A stretch of 64,000 nucleotides of DNA from Petrosia ficiformis. Its lineage: Eukaryota > Porifera > Demospongiae > Haplosclerida > Petrosiidae. The stretch covers positions 5,666,687 through 5,730,686 of the forward strand of contig OX345649.1 of assembly GCA_947044365.1 (NCBI GenBank). The letters run 5' to 3'. The translations under genes were made by a program, and so were the position numbers. Below the pieces are notes generated by a model. That model was not told the DNA's origin, did not search any database, and saw only the letters and a list, made by a program, of their open reading frames with translations. Below, piece after piece: positions 10,671-22,800 of this stretch; position 1 is the stretch's first letter; the number at the start of each line of letters is the position of its first letter.

Positions 10671-11946
10671 TCAATCCTGAGATTCATCTTGTAATCTAAT
10701 TTGTTTTATAATCAGTGGATTTATTACAGGATACACTCTTTCCTCAGCTACTTGTAGTTCATCATATTGTTTATTAACAACATGTTTATATTGTTTATGA
10801 ACAAAATCTGTGATATCTTTAATATCCACAATCCACTCATTTCCATATTTCCTCAAAACCTATATAATGATGTATATCAATGATATTTGTGATACATATT
10901 ACACTGGTGTATTATTAAAACAATAATGATCACTTTAATTAGCACTGGGCAATATATATTGATACTACATGATCATGTTTCATGTACCAGATTTTAATTT
11001 TAAATACTGTTGGGAATATTGGCCTTAAGGAAGTTTATATTAGTCCTTCCCTTTTATCTGCTAAAACATATTTTAAATGCTATCTAATTGTTCAAAAGAT
11101 GCAGTATGATAATATAATTTAAAACTCTAACAGATATACTTTAATCCTAACCTCATCTCTAAGACCTAATTGTATAGCTTTTCTCCTCTGTGGTGAACCA
11201 TCAGGATGATGATCTGGATCCCATTGTAATCTTACTTCTGATCTTCCTTTACCCTGTGTCTTCTCATCAGCTCCTACAAGTACATAACTATGATAAACAT
11301 CATTTATTTATCATGTTAGTTAGGTGTAATACCTGTTAGTGCTTTGGAGAGTATCTCCTCAAATCCTTGTCGAGTTATCCTGACAGCTAATACTCTTTCT
11401 TGATTTCTTTTAGTAGCCCAACCACAACGATACATCATCCATAAGAAATTGGTCTTTATCCAAGACATACGAGAATATGAGAACATGGGGCCTCCAAACC
11501 TGGTAATAGTAAAGTGGGGCAATTACAAGATTCAAGATTTCTCTGGTATTGTTACAGTCTAAGTTGGACTTAACGCTGCAATGACTAACAGTATGTGCAA
11601 GTCTTTTATCATAGCAGGTAGTAAAAATCATGAAGTAGTTTATATATGGTAGTGCCTGTAGTGCTCCCAGAATTGTCCAACATTAAATTGTAATGGAATT
11701 GATTCACCTCACCTTATACAAGATATTACAGACAATAGATCTATTTTACATCATGTAATAATAAACCTACTTTTGATTCTGCACAGCAAACACAGCAATT
11801 TCAGGACAATATGCTTGATAAACTACAATACTATTATCATCATATTGAGCTAGAATATGCTTTCCTTCCTTAGGCCATATCTTGTCTTCCTGTTCTTGAT
11901 ATGACTCTATCAACCATTCTTTTAATCCAATACTTGCAGCTGCCAT
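10671..11946 (-). CDS. DUF4291 family protein
   Basis: Four exons (11946-11771, 11499-11333, 11273-11152, 10859-10671) join in phase to 217 residues. The domain is recognisable throughout: IVVYQAYCPEIAVFAV, then SRMSWIKTNFLWMMYRCGW, ERVLAVRITRQGFEEIL, EVRLQWDPDHHPDG, RRKAIQLGLR. These match the conserved blocks of DUF4291, a single-domain family known from bacteria, fungi, plants and some animals. Its biochemical role is unknown to me. The length is typical (about 200). No signal peptide or membrane segment is seen. The ATG at 11946 is the first in frame; the frame extends 7 codons further only through a TTG. It is head to head with PTRH2. Confidence 0.85.
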
Positions 11947-12094
11947 ATTTTGAAATGTACTACTCAAGAAGACTCTTGTACATTTAGTTATAGTATTTTA
12001 TATCTTGCACTATATCTTATGCTTACACAATGTCTTGCAAACAATAATTTGGAGGAGTGGCTCATAGTGGGCGGGGCTTATATTTTAAACTCCC
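11947..12094. promoter_or_regulatory. Putative bidirectional promoter, DUF4291 / PTRH2
   Basis: 148 bp separate the divergent starts. A GC-rich GTGGGCGGGGCTTA (GC-box-like) sits about 20 bp upstream of the PTRH2 ATG. Function is inferred from position. Confidence 0.45.
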
Positions 12095-13139
12095 ATGTCG
12101 TTGAGAAGGCTAATAATGGATACATCTCATTCTGTACAATTGACTCTTGCACTTTCAGCTGGGGTAGGAATTGGTCTAATGATAGGAGTGTTTTTTGTAG
12201 GAAGAAGAAGAGCTCTGACTTCAGGTTCAGTAAGAGCTGCAATAAAACCTGTGGATGAGGTCGGACTTATCACATGATTATCATATGACCAAATATCTCT
12301 TTCTTTTTCAGTCAACTTATGATTACGTCTCAGGGGAATACAAAATGGTGTTTGTAGTCAGAAATGATTTGAAAATGGGAAAAGGAAAAGTCGCTGCACA
12401 GGTACAGCATTAAAACCTCATGGGCATATATGTCCATGTGGTTAAAACCTCATGTACATATATGTCCATGTGGTTAAAACCTCATGTACATATATGTCCA
12501 TGTGGTTAAAACCTCATGTACATATATGTCCATGTGGTTAAATCCTCATGTGCATATATGTCCATGTGGTTAAAACCTCATGTACATATATGTTCATGTG
12601 GTTAAATTCTCATGTGCATATATGTCCATGTGGTTAAATCCTCATGTACATATATGTCCATGTGATTAAAACCTCATGTAACATAGATATCTCATGTATG
12701 TCACAGGTTGGACACGCAGCAGTTGGTGCATATAGACAAATGCAGGACACAAATGCTCAGGTATGAATACACCTTTGTAAGGTATGTAATGATGTATATA
12801 TGCTGTAGTTGCTACGCCAGTGGGAGATCACAGGACAAATGAAAGTAGTGGTAAAGGCTCCAGATGAAGCAGAATTGTGAGTTGCCCTTTAAATTATAAT
12901 TGAAACATTTATCCTTCATCCTCAGTGTGGAGGTATCTCGATCAGCTAAAGGTGTGGGACTTAATACTCATATAGTAAGAGATGCTGGACGGACACAAAT
13001 AGCACCAGGTTCTCATACAGTACTATGTATTGGACCAGGTGGGTGTGGTTGAGGTACAAGAGATCATTTATTTATCAATACTTTTATAGGTCCATCAGAT
13101 ATTATAGATCAAGTGACAGGACATTTAAAATTACTATAA
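12095..13139 (+). CDS. PTRH2: Peptidyl-tRNA hydrolase 2, mitochondrial type
   Basis: Six exons (12095-12259, 12312-12401, 12707-12760, 12809-12876, 12926-13038, 13090-13139) join in phase to 179 residues, the same length as human PTRH2. Using ATG 12095 rather than the in-frame ATG at 12116 gives this length and an N-terminus (MSLRRLIMD) shaped like the human one. Residues about 18-37 ([19 protein letters not shown]) are a membrane anchor, followed by basic residues. This fits outer mitochondrial membrane insertion with a cytosolic domain. The Pth2 domain is complete: [39 protein letters not shown] and TVLCIGPG. The enzyme cleaves peptidyl-tRNA; in vertebrates it is also Bit1, an anoikis effector. 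The first donor (GAG|GTCGGA) is weak but frame-consistent. The stop is 79 bp from the convergent stop of renalase. Confidence 0.95.
12408..12685. repeat. 32-bp minisatellite in PTRH2 intron 2
   Basis: Between eight and nine tandem copies of a 32-bp unit lie in this intron. The core is TTAAAACCTCATGTACATAT followed by ATGTCCATGTGG. The core CATGTACATATATGTCCATG is almost palindromic. Units differ by one to three substitutions. Confidence 0.95.
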
Positions 13140-13218
13140 ATAGTCTTCCTATTGTATTTATCAAATGAATTAACAAAAATACAATTATGTATATAATTAT
13201 CACAGCATAATTATAATA

Positions 13219-14256
13219 TTATAGAAACTGTTTCATAGTATGATAAGCTGCTTCAATACATCCTTCTAAATTTGAATGAGTGAATGCATCTCCTGTAGCA
13301 ACCACTAGAGGGTTTTTATGAAGTACCACACAACCTGGTGTTCCGGGATATGGTTTATATACTTGTGAGTACTTCCAACGTATTAATTTAGTATGAGACG
13401 GTGTTGGAATACCAGGAAGAATTTCATTAATTGCTAATAAGATCAAGTCTATGACAGTTTCCATTTCATCTTCAAGATGTTCAATACCAAATGGTACAGA
13501 TGTGTGAATAAGGAGAGCTCCATTAGATAGTGCATTTCCATATTTCAAGTTATCCCAGCATATATATCTTATCACAGGATGTTTGAAATATTTAGCAGTC
13601 CAAAGATATTTAGGAATACGTTCATTGAAAAACATTCCTAAGGCATAACGAGATGAATATTGGACCTGTTTAAGATTACTGAAATCTGATTGGTCAATAT
13701 GTTTAACGAGATTACCTTTGAGGGTTAATATTTGTGGAATAGGAAGAGTTAAAATTAAAGACTTAAATTCTGCCCATTTTTCGTCGTTACCCTCACTAAT
13801 CCATCCGCATTCAATTATTTGTTGTTTTGTATTAATATTTATCGTTTTTAGATCATGTGATAAATGTACCTTAGCATTTGAGTTGTCAAGGAAATATTTG
13901 GGAACCGAATTCAATCCTGTTGGACAAACAAAATTGCCACATTTCACATCTTCATTAACAGGAGGCTCGTCTTCAATTGTTCCATTGAATGCTATAAGTA
14001 CTTTATAATCAATAAGTTCTTGAAACAATTGAGTCTTGAGTTCTTCCATAAATGGAGTTTTATATCTTGTAATGTACTGAGCTCCTAAATCAACATGGTC
14101 AGTGGAGTCCAGACTTCGATATGTCGTCATTCTTCCCCCTGTTCCTCTTGCTTTCTCCCATACTGCGATGGACAAATCAGGAATTGATCTTGTCAGAAGA
14201 CAAGCTGTCAACGAGCCTGTTGCACCAGCTCCAATAATTAATAACTTAGCAGCCAT
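13219..14256 (-). CDS. RNLS: Renalase-like FAD-dependent oxidase
   Basis: A single exon encodes 345 residues (human renalase 342). ATG 14256 was chosen because it places the FAD-binding motif at the N-terminus as in the family; the longer frame starts at TTG. The Rossmann motif KLLIIGAGATGSLTACLL is followed by VWEKARGTGGRMTTYR (the conserved GxGGR after the second strand) and VDLGAQYIT. The C-terminus has VVATGDAFTHSNLEGCIEAA, the second FAD contact of the amine-oxidase fold. Renalases oxidise off-form dihydropyridine isomers of NAD(P)H, yielding H2O2. The absence of introns is odd beside neighbours with 3-11 exons and suggests a retrocopy or intron loss. It shares a 105-bp divergent spacer with the giant gene. 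Confidence 0.92.
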   Translation of the reverse strand: MAAKLLIIGAGATGSLTACLLTRSIPDLSIAVWEKARGTGGRMTTYRSLDSTDHVDLGAQYITRYKTPFMEELKTQLFQELIDYKVLIAFNGTIEDEPPVNEDVKCGNFVCPTGLNSVPKYFLDNSNAKVHLSHDLKTININTKQQIIECGWISEGNDEKWAEFKSLILTLPIPQILTLKGNLVKHIDQSDFSNLKQVQYSSRYALGMFFNERIPKYLWTAKYFKHPVIRYICWDNLKYGNALSNGALLIHTSVPFGIEHLEDEMETVIDLILLAINEILPGIPTPSHTKLIRWKYSQVYKPYPGTPGCVVLHKNPLVVATGDAFTHSNLEGCIEAAYHTMKQFL

Positions 14257-14361
14257 TTTACAACCCACGTGGGTGTGGAGGGCGTTAATTAGAATAATAA
14301 AAATGGGTGCACCACATGAACCATAATGGACTAAAGAGAAGCCCATGATAGATATTTGAAG
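14257..14361. promoter_or_regulatory. Putative bidirectional promoter, RNLS / giant SPOC-IQ gene
   Basis: 105 bp lie between divergent ATGs at 14256 and 14362 (CCACGTGGGTGTGGAGGGCG near the renalase side, including a CACGTG E-box). Shared regulation is inferred. Confidence 0.45.
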
Positions 14362-14467
14362 ATGAACAATCAAAAGGTATGTTCTATATTGACTAGTATT
14401 CTTATTCTTTTAAATTTTTTTCTTTACCAACAGATGTCTATACCTGACATTCAAGGTAGATTCTTTA

Positions 14468-14499
<32 letters not shown>

Positions 14500-14750
14500 A
14501 TTATATACACATACATGTATATGTACTTTCATACATGCATACAAAGTTTTACAAATATATATGTATACTTACAAATTCATATACTAACATACAAACATAT
14601 GTACATATGAACACTCATACTGACCATAGGGCATGTTAGTCTTCCATGCCAGACCCATCTCACGAGAAAGGGTCTAGTTGAATGCTATACATCAGTTTGT
14701 TCAAGGATGCTGTATAGTTACAGGTTATTTCCAAATCCACTGGGTAATAT

Positions 14751-14799
<49 letters not shown>

Positions 14800-16834
14800 T
14801 GGTTGTGTGGAAAGAGCACAATAACTGTTTTTTGAAAGAATCCTAGTCCATATCCAAAGCTACTTTATTGATCACTGCTTCCAGTTCCTTTTTTTGAACG
14901 TGACTTCACAGAATTGTGTGTAAATAGTAATGACCTATTCTGACATCCAATTTGATTGGGGCACAGATTTTTATGCGCCAGGAACAAACTGATGTATAAC
15001 ATGCAAGCAGACCCTTCTCGTGGTATGGGTCTGACACACAAGACTAAGTGCATATGTATATAATTATGTATATACACATACATACATTAATTATATTTAA
15101 AATCAGCTCTCCATAAGAGTGGTGATATTGTGGGTGTTACAAAACTCAACAATAAATCTACTTTTCTGTCGGAGGTCGAAGTTGTCTGGTTTACGGAGTA
15201 TAAAACTGCTTTCCCTTTTAACCTGTGAGTATAAAATATGATTATATATTTTATTATTTATTATCAATATTGTTCTTTATTTAGCGAGTTACAGTTAAAT
15301 CTCACAAATCGTATTTCATTTGCTCGTGTTAGACATAGATTATGTAGTAGTAAAATATTTCAAGAGCCACCTGTATCATCCAAAACAAGTGCAGGTGATA
15401 ATGAATAAGACTACTGTATATGTATGTATGCATGTATGTATGTATATGTATGTATGTACATGTAACTATGTATGTATGTAACTATGTATGTATGTATGCA
15501 TGCATGTATGTATGTATGTATGTATGGATGTATGTTTGTATGCATTTATGTATGTATGTATGTACATGTACGTATGTATCTATGTATGTATGTACATCTA
15601 TGTATGTATGTATGTACGTATGTATGTATCTATGCATGTGTGTATGTACGTATGTACATACACATGTATGTATGTATAATAGTATGATTTTTGTATGTTA
15701 TCTATTATATGTAATTGTATTCACATGTATTATAATTATTATGATTATATTATATATATATTTAATAATATATGATAATTATGTATGTATGTAATGTATG
15801 AATATAATTATCTACAATATATACATACACATGATTGTATTCATGCATGTGTGTATAATAATATATTGTAATACATGTTACAATAACATGTTGACATTGC
15901 CAAACAGAAGATACCACAAAACACAAGTAACATGACACTCATGGGACCAGAGTAGTTCATTGTTTTTTTCCCACAACTATTTAGTGAGAAGACCTAATCA
16001 ACTACTAGTATATTGTGAATTGAGACCAAAGAATGATAAAAATCATAATATATGGAAAACGCAAGAGTATCTTAGACTACAGGAATGGGTGAGATATAGG
16101 ACTGGGAGGGTATAATGGGATGTACACATACTAGTTCACATGTACATTTATTATGTCCATAGACATATCATAGACATATTACATACACACACATACATGT
16201 ACATACACATACACAAATATATACATACATACATGTACATACACACACAAATACACATACATGTACATACACATACACAAATACATACATACATACATGT
16301 ACATACATGTACATACACACACAAATATATACACACACATACATGTACATACATGTACACACACAAATATATACACACACATACATGTACGTACACACTC
16401 AAATATATACACACACATACATGTACATATACACACATGTATATATTAATACTTATCTACAGGTTGGTGTTGTTCATCCTGAGGGTAATGAAAATCTTAA
16501 AGTATATCTCATCCCCACATCATCTCTTACATATGATCTAGGTTAGTCTTCTTCTCTCCCTTCTATCATCTTATCATCCTCCATTATCAGGTATTACTAT
16601 GAAAGATTATCCACTTATGCTTCATGCCTTATTTGTTAAGAGTCTTAAACCAGTCAAACCAGTTCCCCAAACAGGTTAGATCACACAAACAGTGCATACT
16701 TGTAACTAATGACCTTTTTTAGTAATTCTTAAAGAACGACCATTATCTCACGAGGTCACTGATTTGGACAAGACAGAGAGTCAGAGTTCACCAGAAAGAA
16801 AATGGACACTTAGAAGTGCAAGTAAAGGTTTGCA

Positions 16835-16877
<43 letters not shown>

Positions 16878-19800
16878 GACTTTCTGTCTGTCTGTCTATG
16901 ACAGTAATTTACATACATGTGTTATTGTTTCAGCTTCTAGAAAGAGAGAGTTGGTTGTCATGGAAACACCTATTATACCCTTAAAGAAAGTAAAGGAATC
17001 AGATATTAATAATTATGTTGTGAATGAAGAAGAAGGAATGATAAGCACACGAGTATCACGGGAACAATATGGTATGTTGTATAAACATGTGGTTGTCACA
17101 TGACTGTCACATGACTGTCACATGAAATATTTGTAAACAGAAGTTTGATTATGTCATTTATATAATTATCTTGTTATAATGAATTATTGTTGTTGTTTTG
17201 TGTTCATCAATTATTAATTATTTATTCATAGTTTATGATGAGGATCATTTCAGAGATGAAATAGTTTTAATTAGTTATATTGAACAGGTATGTATGTATT
17301 ACAGGTTTATAAAACTGGATTAACTAATTCTCTATTTCAGGACCTTGATAAGGAAATAGATGGTAATTTTCATGAACAAGAGGACTCAGAGACAAAAGAC
17401 AACGATGATCTCATTGTTGTGTCCAGCAGCGAGGTTGAAGGGATGGAGATAGTTTGTGATACAAGAGGGGAACAGATCAGACCAACTGATTCCATTTCTG
17501 AGGATTCTCATATATCAATTATATATGAGACCATTGAATTGGACAGGGACATCCCCCCAGAGCTGGAGGTTCCAAATAAGGATATACCTACAGAGGAAGA
17601 CACTCTTACTTCGACAATGGAAACTACTGAAAAAATGTCTAAGAAAGTAAGCCTGGAAGAGTATAAGAGAAGACGAAGGACAGTAGATAGTGAAACCAAC
17701 CCAATGGGAGGAATAGATGAAAATAGGAAAAGAGATGCATCTAGTCACGAGGGGAGAAGAGTGAAGGATACTACTGAAAATACAAATATATTTAGTCATG
17801 AGGGAAGAGATAATAATGAAAATATAAATAGAGATGTATCCAGTCATGAGGGAGGAGGAATGGAGGATAATAAGAATATAGATAAAGAGATAATGTTAGA
17901 ACTTGTGAAAGTGCAAAAAGACAATGAGAAAGATTTGAAGAGAATAAAAAAAGAAAGTGATGTGGAAAGTGCTGTAGCTGGTAACTATGGCAACACGGAT
18001 CATATGATTGTATTATCAACATCAATCAGTGAGGGTACTCAAACTAATATACATCACATGACAACAGTGTGTGCTTCTGCCAATGAAAGTAACCATGGTA
18101 AAATAAAGATACCTGGTTGTGAATCAGAGAGTGTAGCTAAGCTCTCTGCTGTCCCACGTTTACAAAACTTAGCTTATAATGCATGTCATAATGTTATGCA
18201 GAGACCTCCACAACAAGTAGTGGAAAAACCTGTTAAACAGGTTACTAAAACAGGAAGTGATTTATTAACTCCAACTGAAAATCCAACTAGTAATAATAAT
18301 GTACAATCAGATCAAGGAACAATATCTACATCTACACAGTGTAGTTCCACTACTGTTGTCACAAGAAGAATGTCATCTGATAGTGTTACTGCTTCCCTTC
18401 CTCCTCCACCTCATCCTCCTCCTCCTCCTCCTCCTCCTCCTCCACCTCCTCCTCCTCATCATCATCATCATCCTCCACATTTACCAGTTGTTCATCAACC
18501 TGAGTACCATGTTCCAATGTATGGTCCTCCTCTTCATCCTCCACATGCTCCAGTGATGCAACCAGTTGGATTACATTACCCATATCAACAAGAAATGATT
18601 CCACCTGCTCATCCTTATCCACCTGCATATAACCATCCTCCACCTGTCCATTCAGCTCATGCCTGGGGTGGACCCATTAGACAACCTCTTCAACCACATG
18701 AGTTTAGGGAACTCTCTTCTATTTTACAAAAAGGTCATCTATTTCAACAGTCATTAGCATTCAAGAGAAAGTCTAACTCCAGATCTAAGTCATATTCTCG
18801 ATCTCGTTCCAGCTCTCTTTCTCGTAACCGTTCTAGGTCACGTTCTAGATCTCGTTCACATACACGTTCAAGGTCTTTTTCTCCCCGTTCTCGTAGCCCT
18901 TCCACATCCAGAAGTCCAAGTCACAGACACTCCAAACACCGATCAAGATATCATAGTCCTTCTTCCTCTACTACTAAAGGAGAGAAGCAAGAGAGACAGG
19001 GTGTGGTGGATGAAGGGACACAAGTAAGTGTACAAACATATAGAAGAGGTGTGCAATGTAAACCGAAGACAGCGTGTCAATATATACAAACAACATTATT
19101 GAAGACACGTTGTAGAGGTATGCAAACCATTCAGCCAGAATTCAAAACTAGGGGTGTTCAGGCTGGATGTCATACGCTTCTTAGTAGGTCTTTTGGGTCT
19201 CAGACCCATGTCAAGGTAGCAAAGGTTGGGACACAGACCAAGGAGTATATTCCTCATGCCATAGCAAGATTCTTGTCCATTTCAGGACACCAAAAAAAAG
19301 CTGAGATAAGGGTTGTAAGAAAGAAGGTATCAAAATGGTTGGAGGGGAAGCTTATTGCTCATTCATTAGAAGATATTTTGATTACAGGGAGTACTGATGA
19401 TAACGATGATGACTTGTCTCAACTGTCCCCATTATCAGGCTGTTCGAATATTAGCGAAGGTAACTGGAGTGACACAACATCTTCAACACTAACACCTTCA
19501 CTATCAAATGTTCATTCAAGTATCAACTTGTCTGAAGATGACAAAGATATGTCATTAGAAGAGAAACAGTTTATAGAAGACTTTCCAAGAAATGATGCAG
19601 CCAGTGGGGAAGTACCAGATGATGGAAAAGTTTTCTCCGAAGGTGAGGTACCAACAGATAAAGAAGAGGCTCCAAACGAAAAGGAGGTTTCTACCAAAGG
19701 GGAAGAATCAACTAGTAAAGATGTTCCTACTGAAGAGAAGGATAATGAAGGGGTTGAAAGAGAAATACAAAAAGGTAAAGAAAAGGTCCCTCATAGAGGA

Positions 19801-22800
19801 GAGGTATCTATGGGTAGAGATATTCCTACTGAAGGTGAGGTACTACCAAAAGGCACACTTTATAAAGATATGACCTCATCTACTCATCCTTTGGATACAA
19901 TATCAGACCTAATAATTCATTCTGAAATCACACCAGACCCTTCCACAATTAGCACTCCTATGACACAGACAGTTTCATCATTACCAGTTCTATATGGGCC
20001 CACACTTCCTCCAGACTATCAGACATATGAATTAGAGGATGGTGAGTTACCTCCCGTACTACATGTATATGAGGAAAATTCTGATCTAGACTCGGACACA
20101 GAATATGTTCCAATATCAGATATCAGGAATCGGACTGAGTCCAGTCAAACTGATGATCATGTCCCTATCCATGTTGAGAGTATTACTAAAAGTACACCAA
20201 GTGAATATGCCTTGACAACAGTATCCATAGCAACTAGTAATACCAATATTGCCATGGCAACCCCTCAACCTGTTAATAAAGACACGATTTTTAAAATGCA
20301 AAATGATCGATATTATTCTCTTCCTCCGGTAATATTAAATGATTCTTCTCAATCGACCCAAGATTCCTCACCAACAAGATGTAGTTTTTCAAACTCACCT
20401 CCAGTTCTTCGAAGGTTAAGCTCTCGCTACGGTCTCACAACGTTACCAACCAAGCGACCTCTAACAGCTACTGAAATATTAGCGAAAGTGCATGCTAAAA
20501 AAGCAAGAAAAGAGATTCAAGAGAAAGCTATGACATTATGTTCGCAACCAGTGACTCCAAGTCCTTCCCGTCCTGTAACCAGAAGTATCACATTGATGAA
20601 TGAAGTTGGACTGAAACAGACTAATAAAAACAATAATACATCAATTATCAATTTGAAACAGTTGAGAGAAAGATCTCAGGAACACATCAGGAGAAGAAAG
20701 TCTGATTCTTCATTGGCTCCACCTGTTTTGACAGCAGAATTAACTGTCAAATCATCACAATATTCTCATACTCCTGTGTCTACCATCCCATCAACAACAC
20801 CTCCTCCCTCTGTGTCTACCTCTCCACCATCAACACTTCCCCCTCCTCCTGAAATACTACCATCAACAACCCCTCCGCTTCCTCCTGAAACACTACCATC
20901 AACAACCCCTCCTCTTCCTCCTGAAATACTACCATCAACAACCCCTCCTCTTCCTCCTGAAACACTCTCACCAACAACCCCTCCTCTTCCTCCTGAATCA
21001 CTCTCACCAGCAACCCCTCCTCTTCCTCCTGAAACACTTCCACCAACAACACCTCCTCTTCCTCCTGAAACACTTCCACCAACAACACCTCCTCTTCCTC
21101 CTGAAACACTTCCACCAACAACACCTCTTCCTCCTGAAACACCATCACCAACAACACCTCCTCTTCCTCCTGTGTCCACCTCTTCATCAACCACACCTCC
21201 CTCTCCACCTTCAATGTCTCGGTTCCCATCAATAACACCTCCATGTGATCCATATTCTTCTCATACACCTTCCCTATGTTCATCAGCACACTCTTCTAGT
21301 ACTCTCTTCCAGTCACCAGCTCCGACATTCCTGCCGCCATCACCCTATCTACCAGCATCACACCATCTTCCTCCCACTTTTATGCCTTATCCTCCTCCTC
21401 CTCCTCCTTTCCTTCCACCATCTTACAGCTATCTGCCATCATCAGAGTATCCCCCTCCTCCTCCTCCCTATCTGCCATCATCAGAGTATCCCCCTCCTCC
21501 TCTTCATCCCTATCTGCCATCATCAGAGTATCCCCCTCCTCCTCCTCCACCTTTTCCTGTTACTAGCTTTCCATTCGTTCCGTCTTGTTCATTTCCATTG
21601 TCGTTTTCATCTTTTAATTCCACTCAAAAAGAACACACTGATACCCATTCCCACATCACTCAAGAGCAGATTGATACCCATTCCAATACCACTCAAGAAC
21701 ACGCTGATACCCATTCCAATACTACCCCAGAAGAACAAAGTGATAACCATTCACATGTCATTCAAGAGGAACAGACTGATATCCATTCCCATGTCACTCA
21801 AGAGAAACATTCCGATATCATTCAAGAACACACTGATACCCTTTCCAATATTACTCAAAACAAACAGACTGGTATTCATTCCCATGTCATTCAAGAACAG
21901 TCTGATATCCATTCCCATGTCATTCAAGAACAGTCTGATACCCATTCCCATGGCATTCAAGAACAGACTGATACCCATTCCATTATCATTCAAGAAGAAC
22001 AGACTGATACCTATTCTTATGTCACTCAAAAAGAAGAAACTGATGCCCATTCCCACATCACTCAAGAGCAGATTGATACCCATTCCAATACCACTCAAGA
22101 ACAGGCTGATATCCATTCCAATACCACCCAAGAAGAACAGAATGATACCCATTCCAATACCACCCAAGAAGAACAGACTGATATCCATTCCAATGTCATT
22201 CAAGAGGAGGAGACTGATATTCATTCCCATGTCATTCAAGAGGAACAGACCAGTTCTCATTCTGATATCACTCAAGAAGAACAGACTGGTTCTAATTCTG
22301 ATATCACTCAAGAACAGACAGGTAACCATTGTGATATCTTCCAGATTAATATTCACTCCCATGTCACTCGAGAACAGACTGATACCCATTCCAATACCAC
22401 CAAAGAAGAACAGACTGATATCCATTCCAATGTCACTCAAGAGGAGGAGACTGATATCCATTCCCATGTCATTCAAGAGGAACAGACCAGTTCTCATTCT
22501 GATATCACTCAAGAAGAACAGACTGGTTCTAATTCTGATATCACTCAAGAACAGACAGGTAACCATTGTGATATCTTCCAGATTAATACTCACTCCCATG
22601 TCACTCGAGAACAGACTGATATCCATTCCAATACCACCCAAGAAGAACAGACTGATATCCATTCCAATGTCATTCAAGAAGAGGAGACTGATATTCTTTC
22701 CCATGTCATTCAAGAGGAACAGACCAGTTCTCATTTCGATATCACTCAAGAAGAACAGACTGGTTCCCATTCTGATATCACTCAAGAACAGACAGGTAAC

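Noticed and set aside
12408..12685. Regular repeats considered as a CRISPR-like array
   Set aside because: The 32-bp units are contiguous with no unique spacers, and the locus is a eukaryotic intron.
14257..14373. Longer renalase start adding about 39 residues
   Set aside because: The extension begins at TTG rather than ATG, would overlap exon 1 of the divergent gene, and pushes the FAD motif away from the N-terminus.
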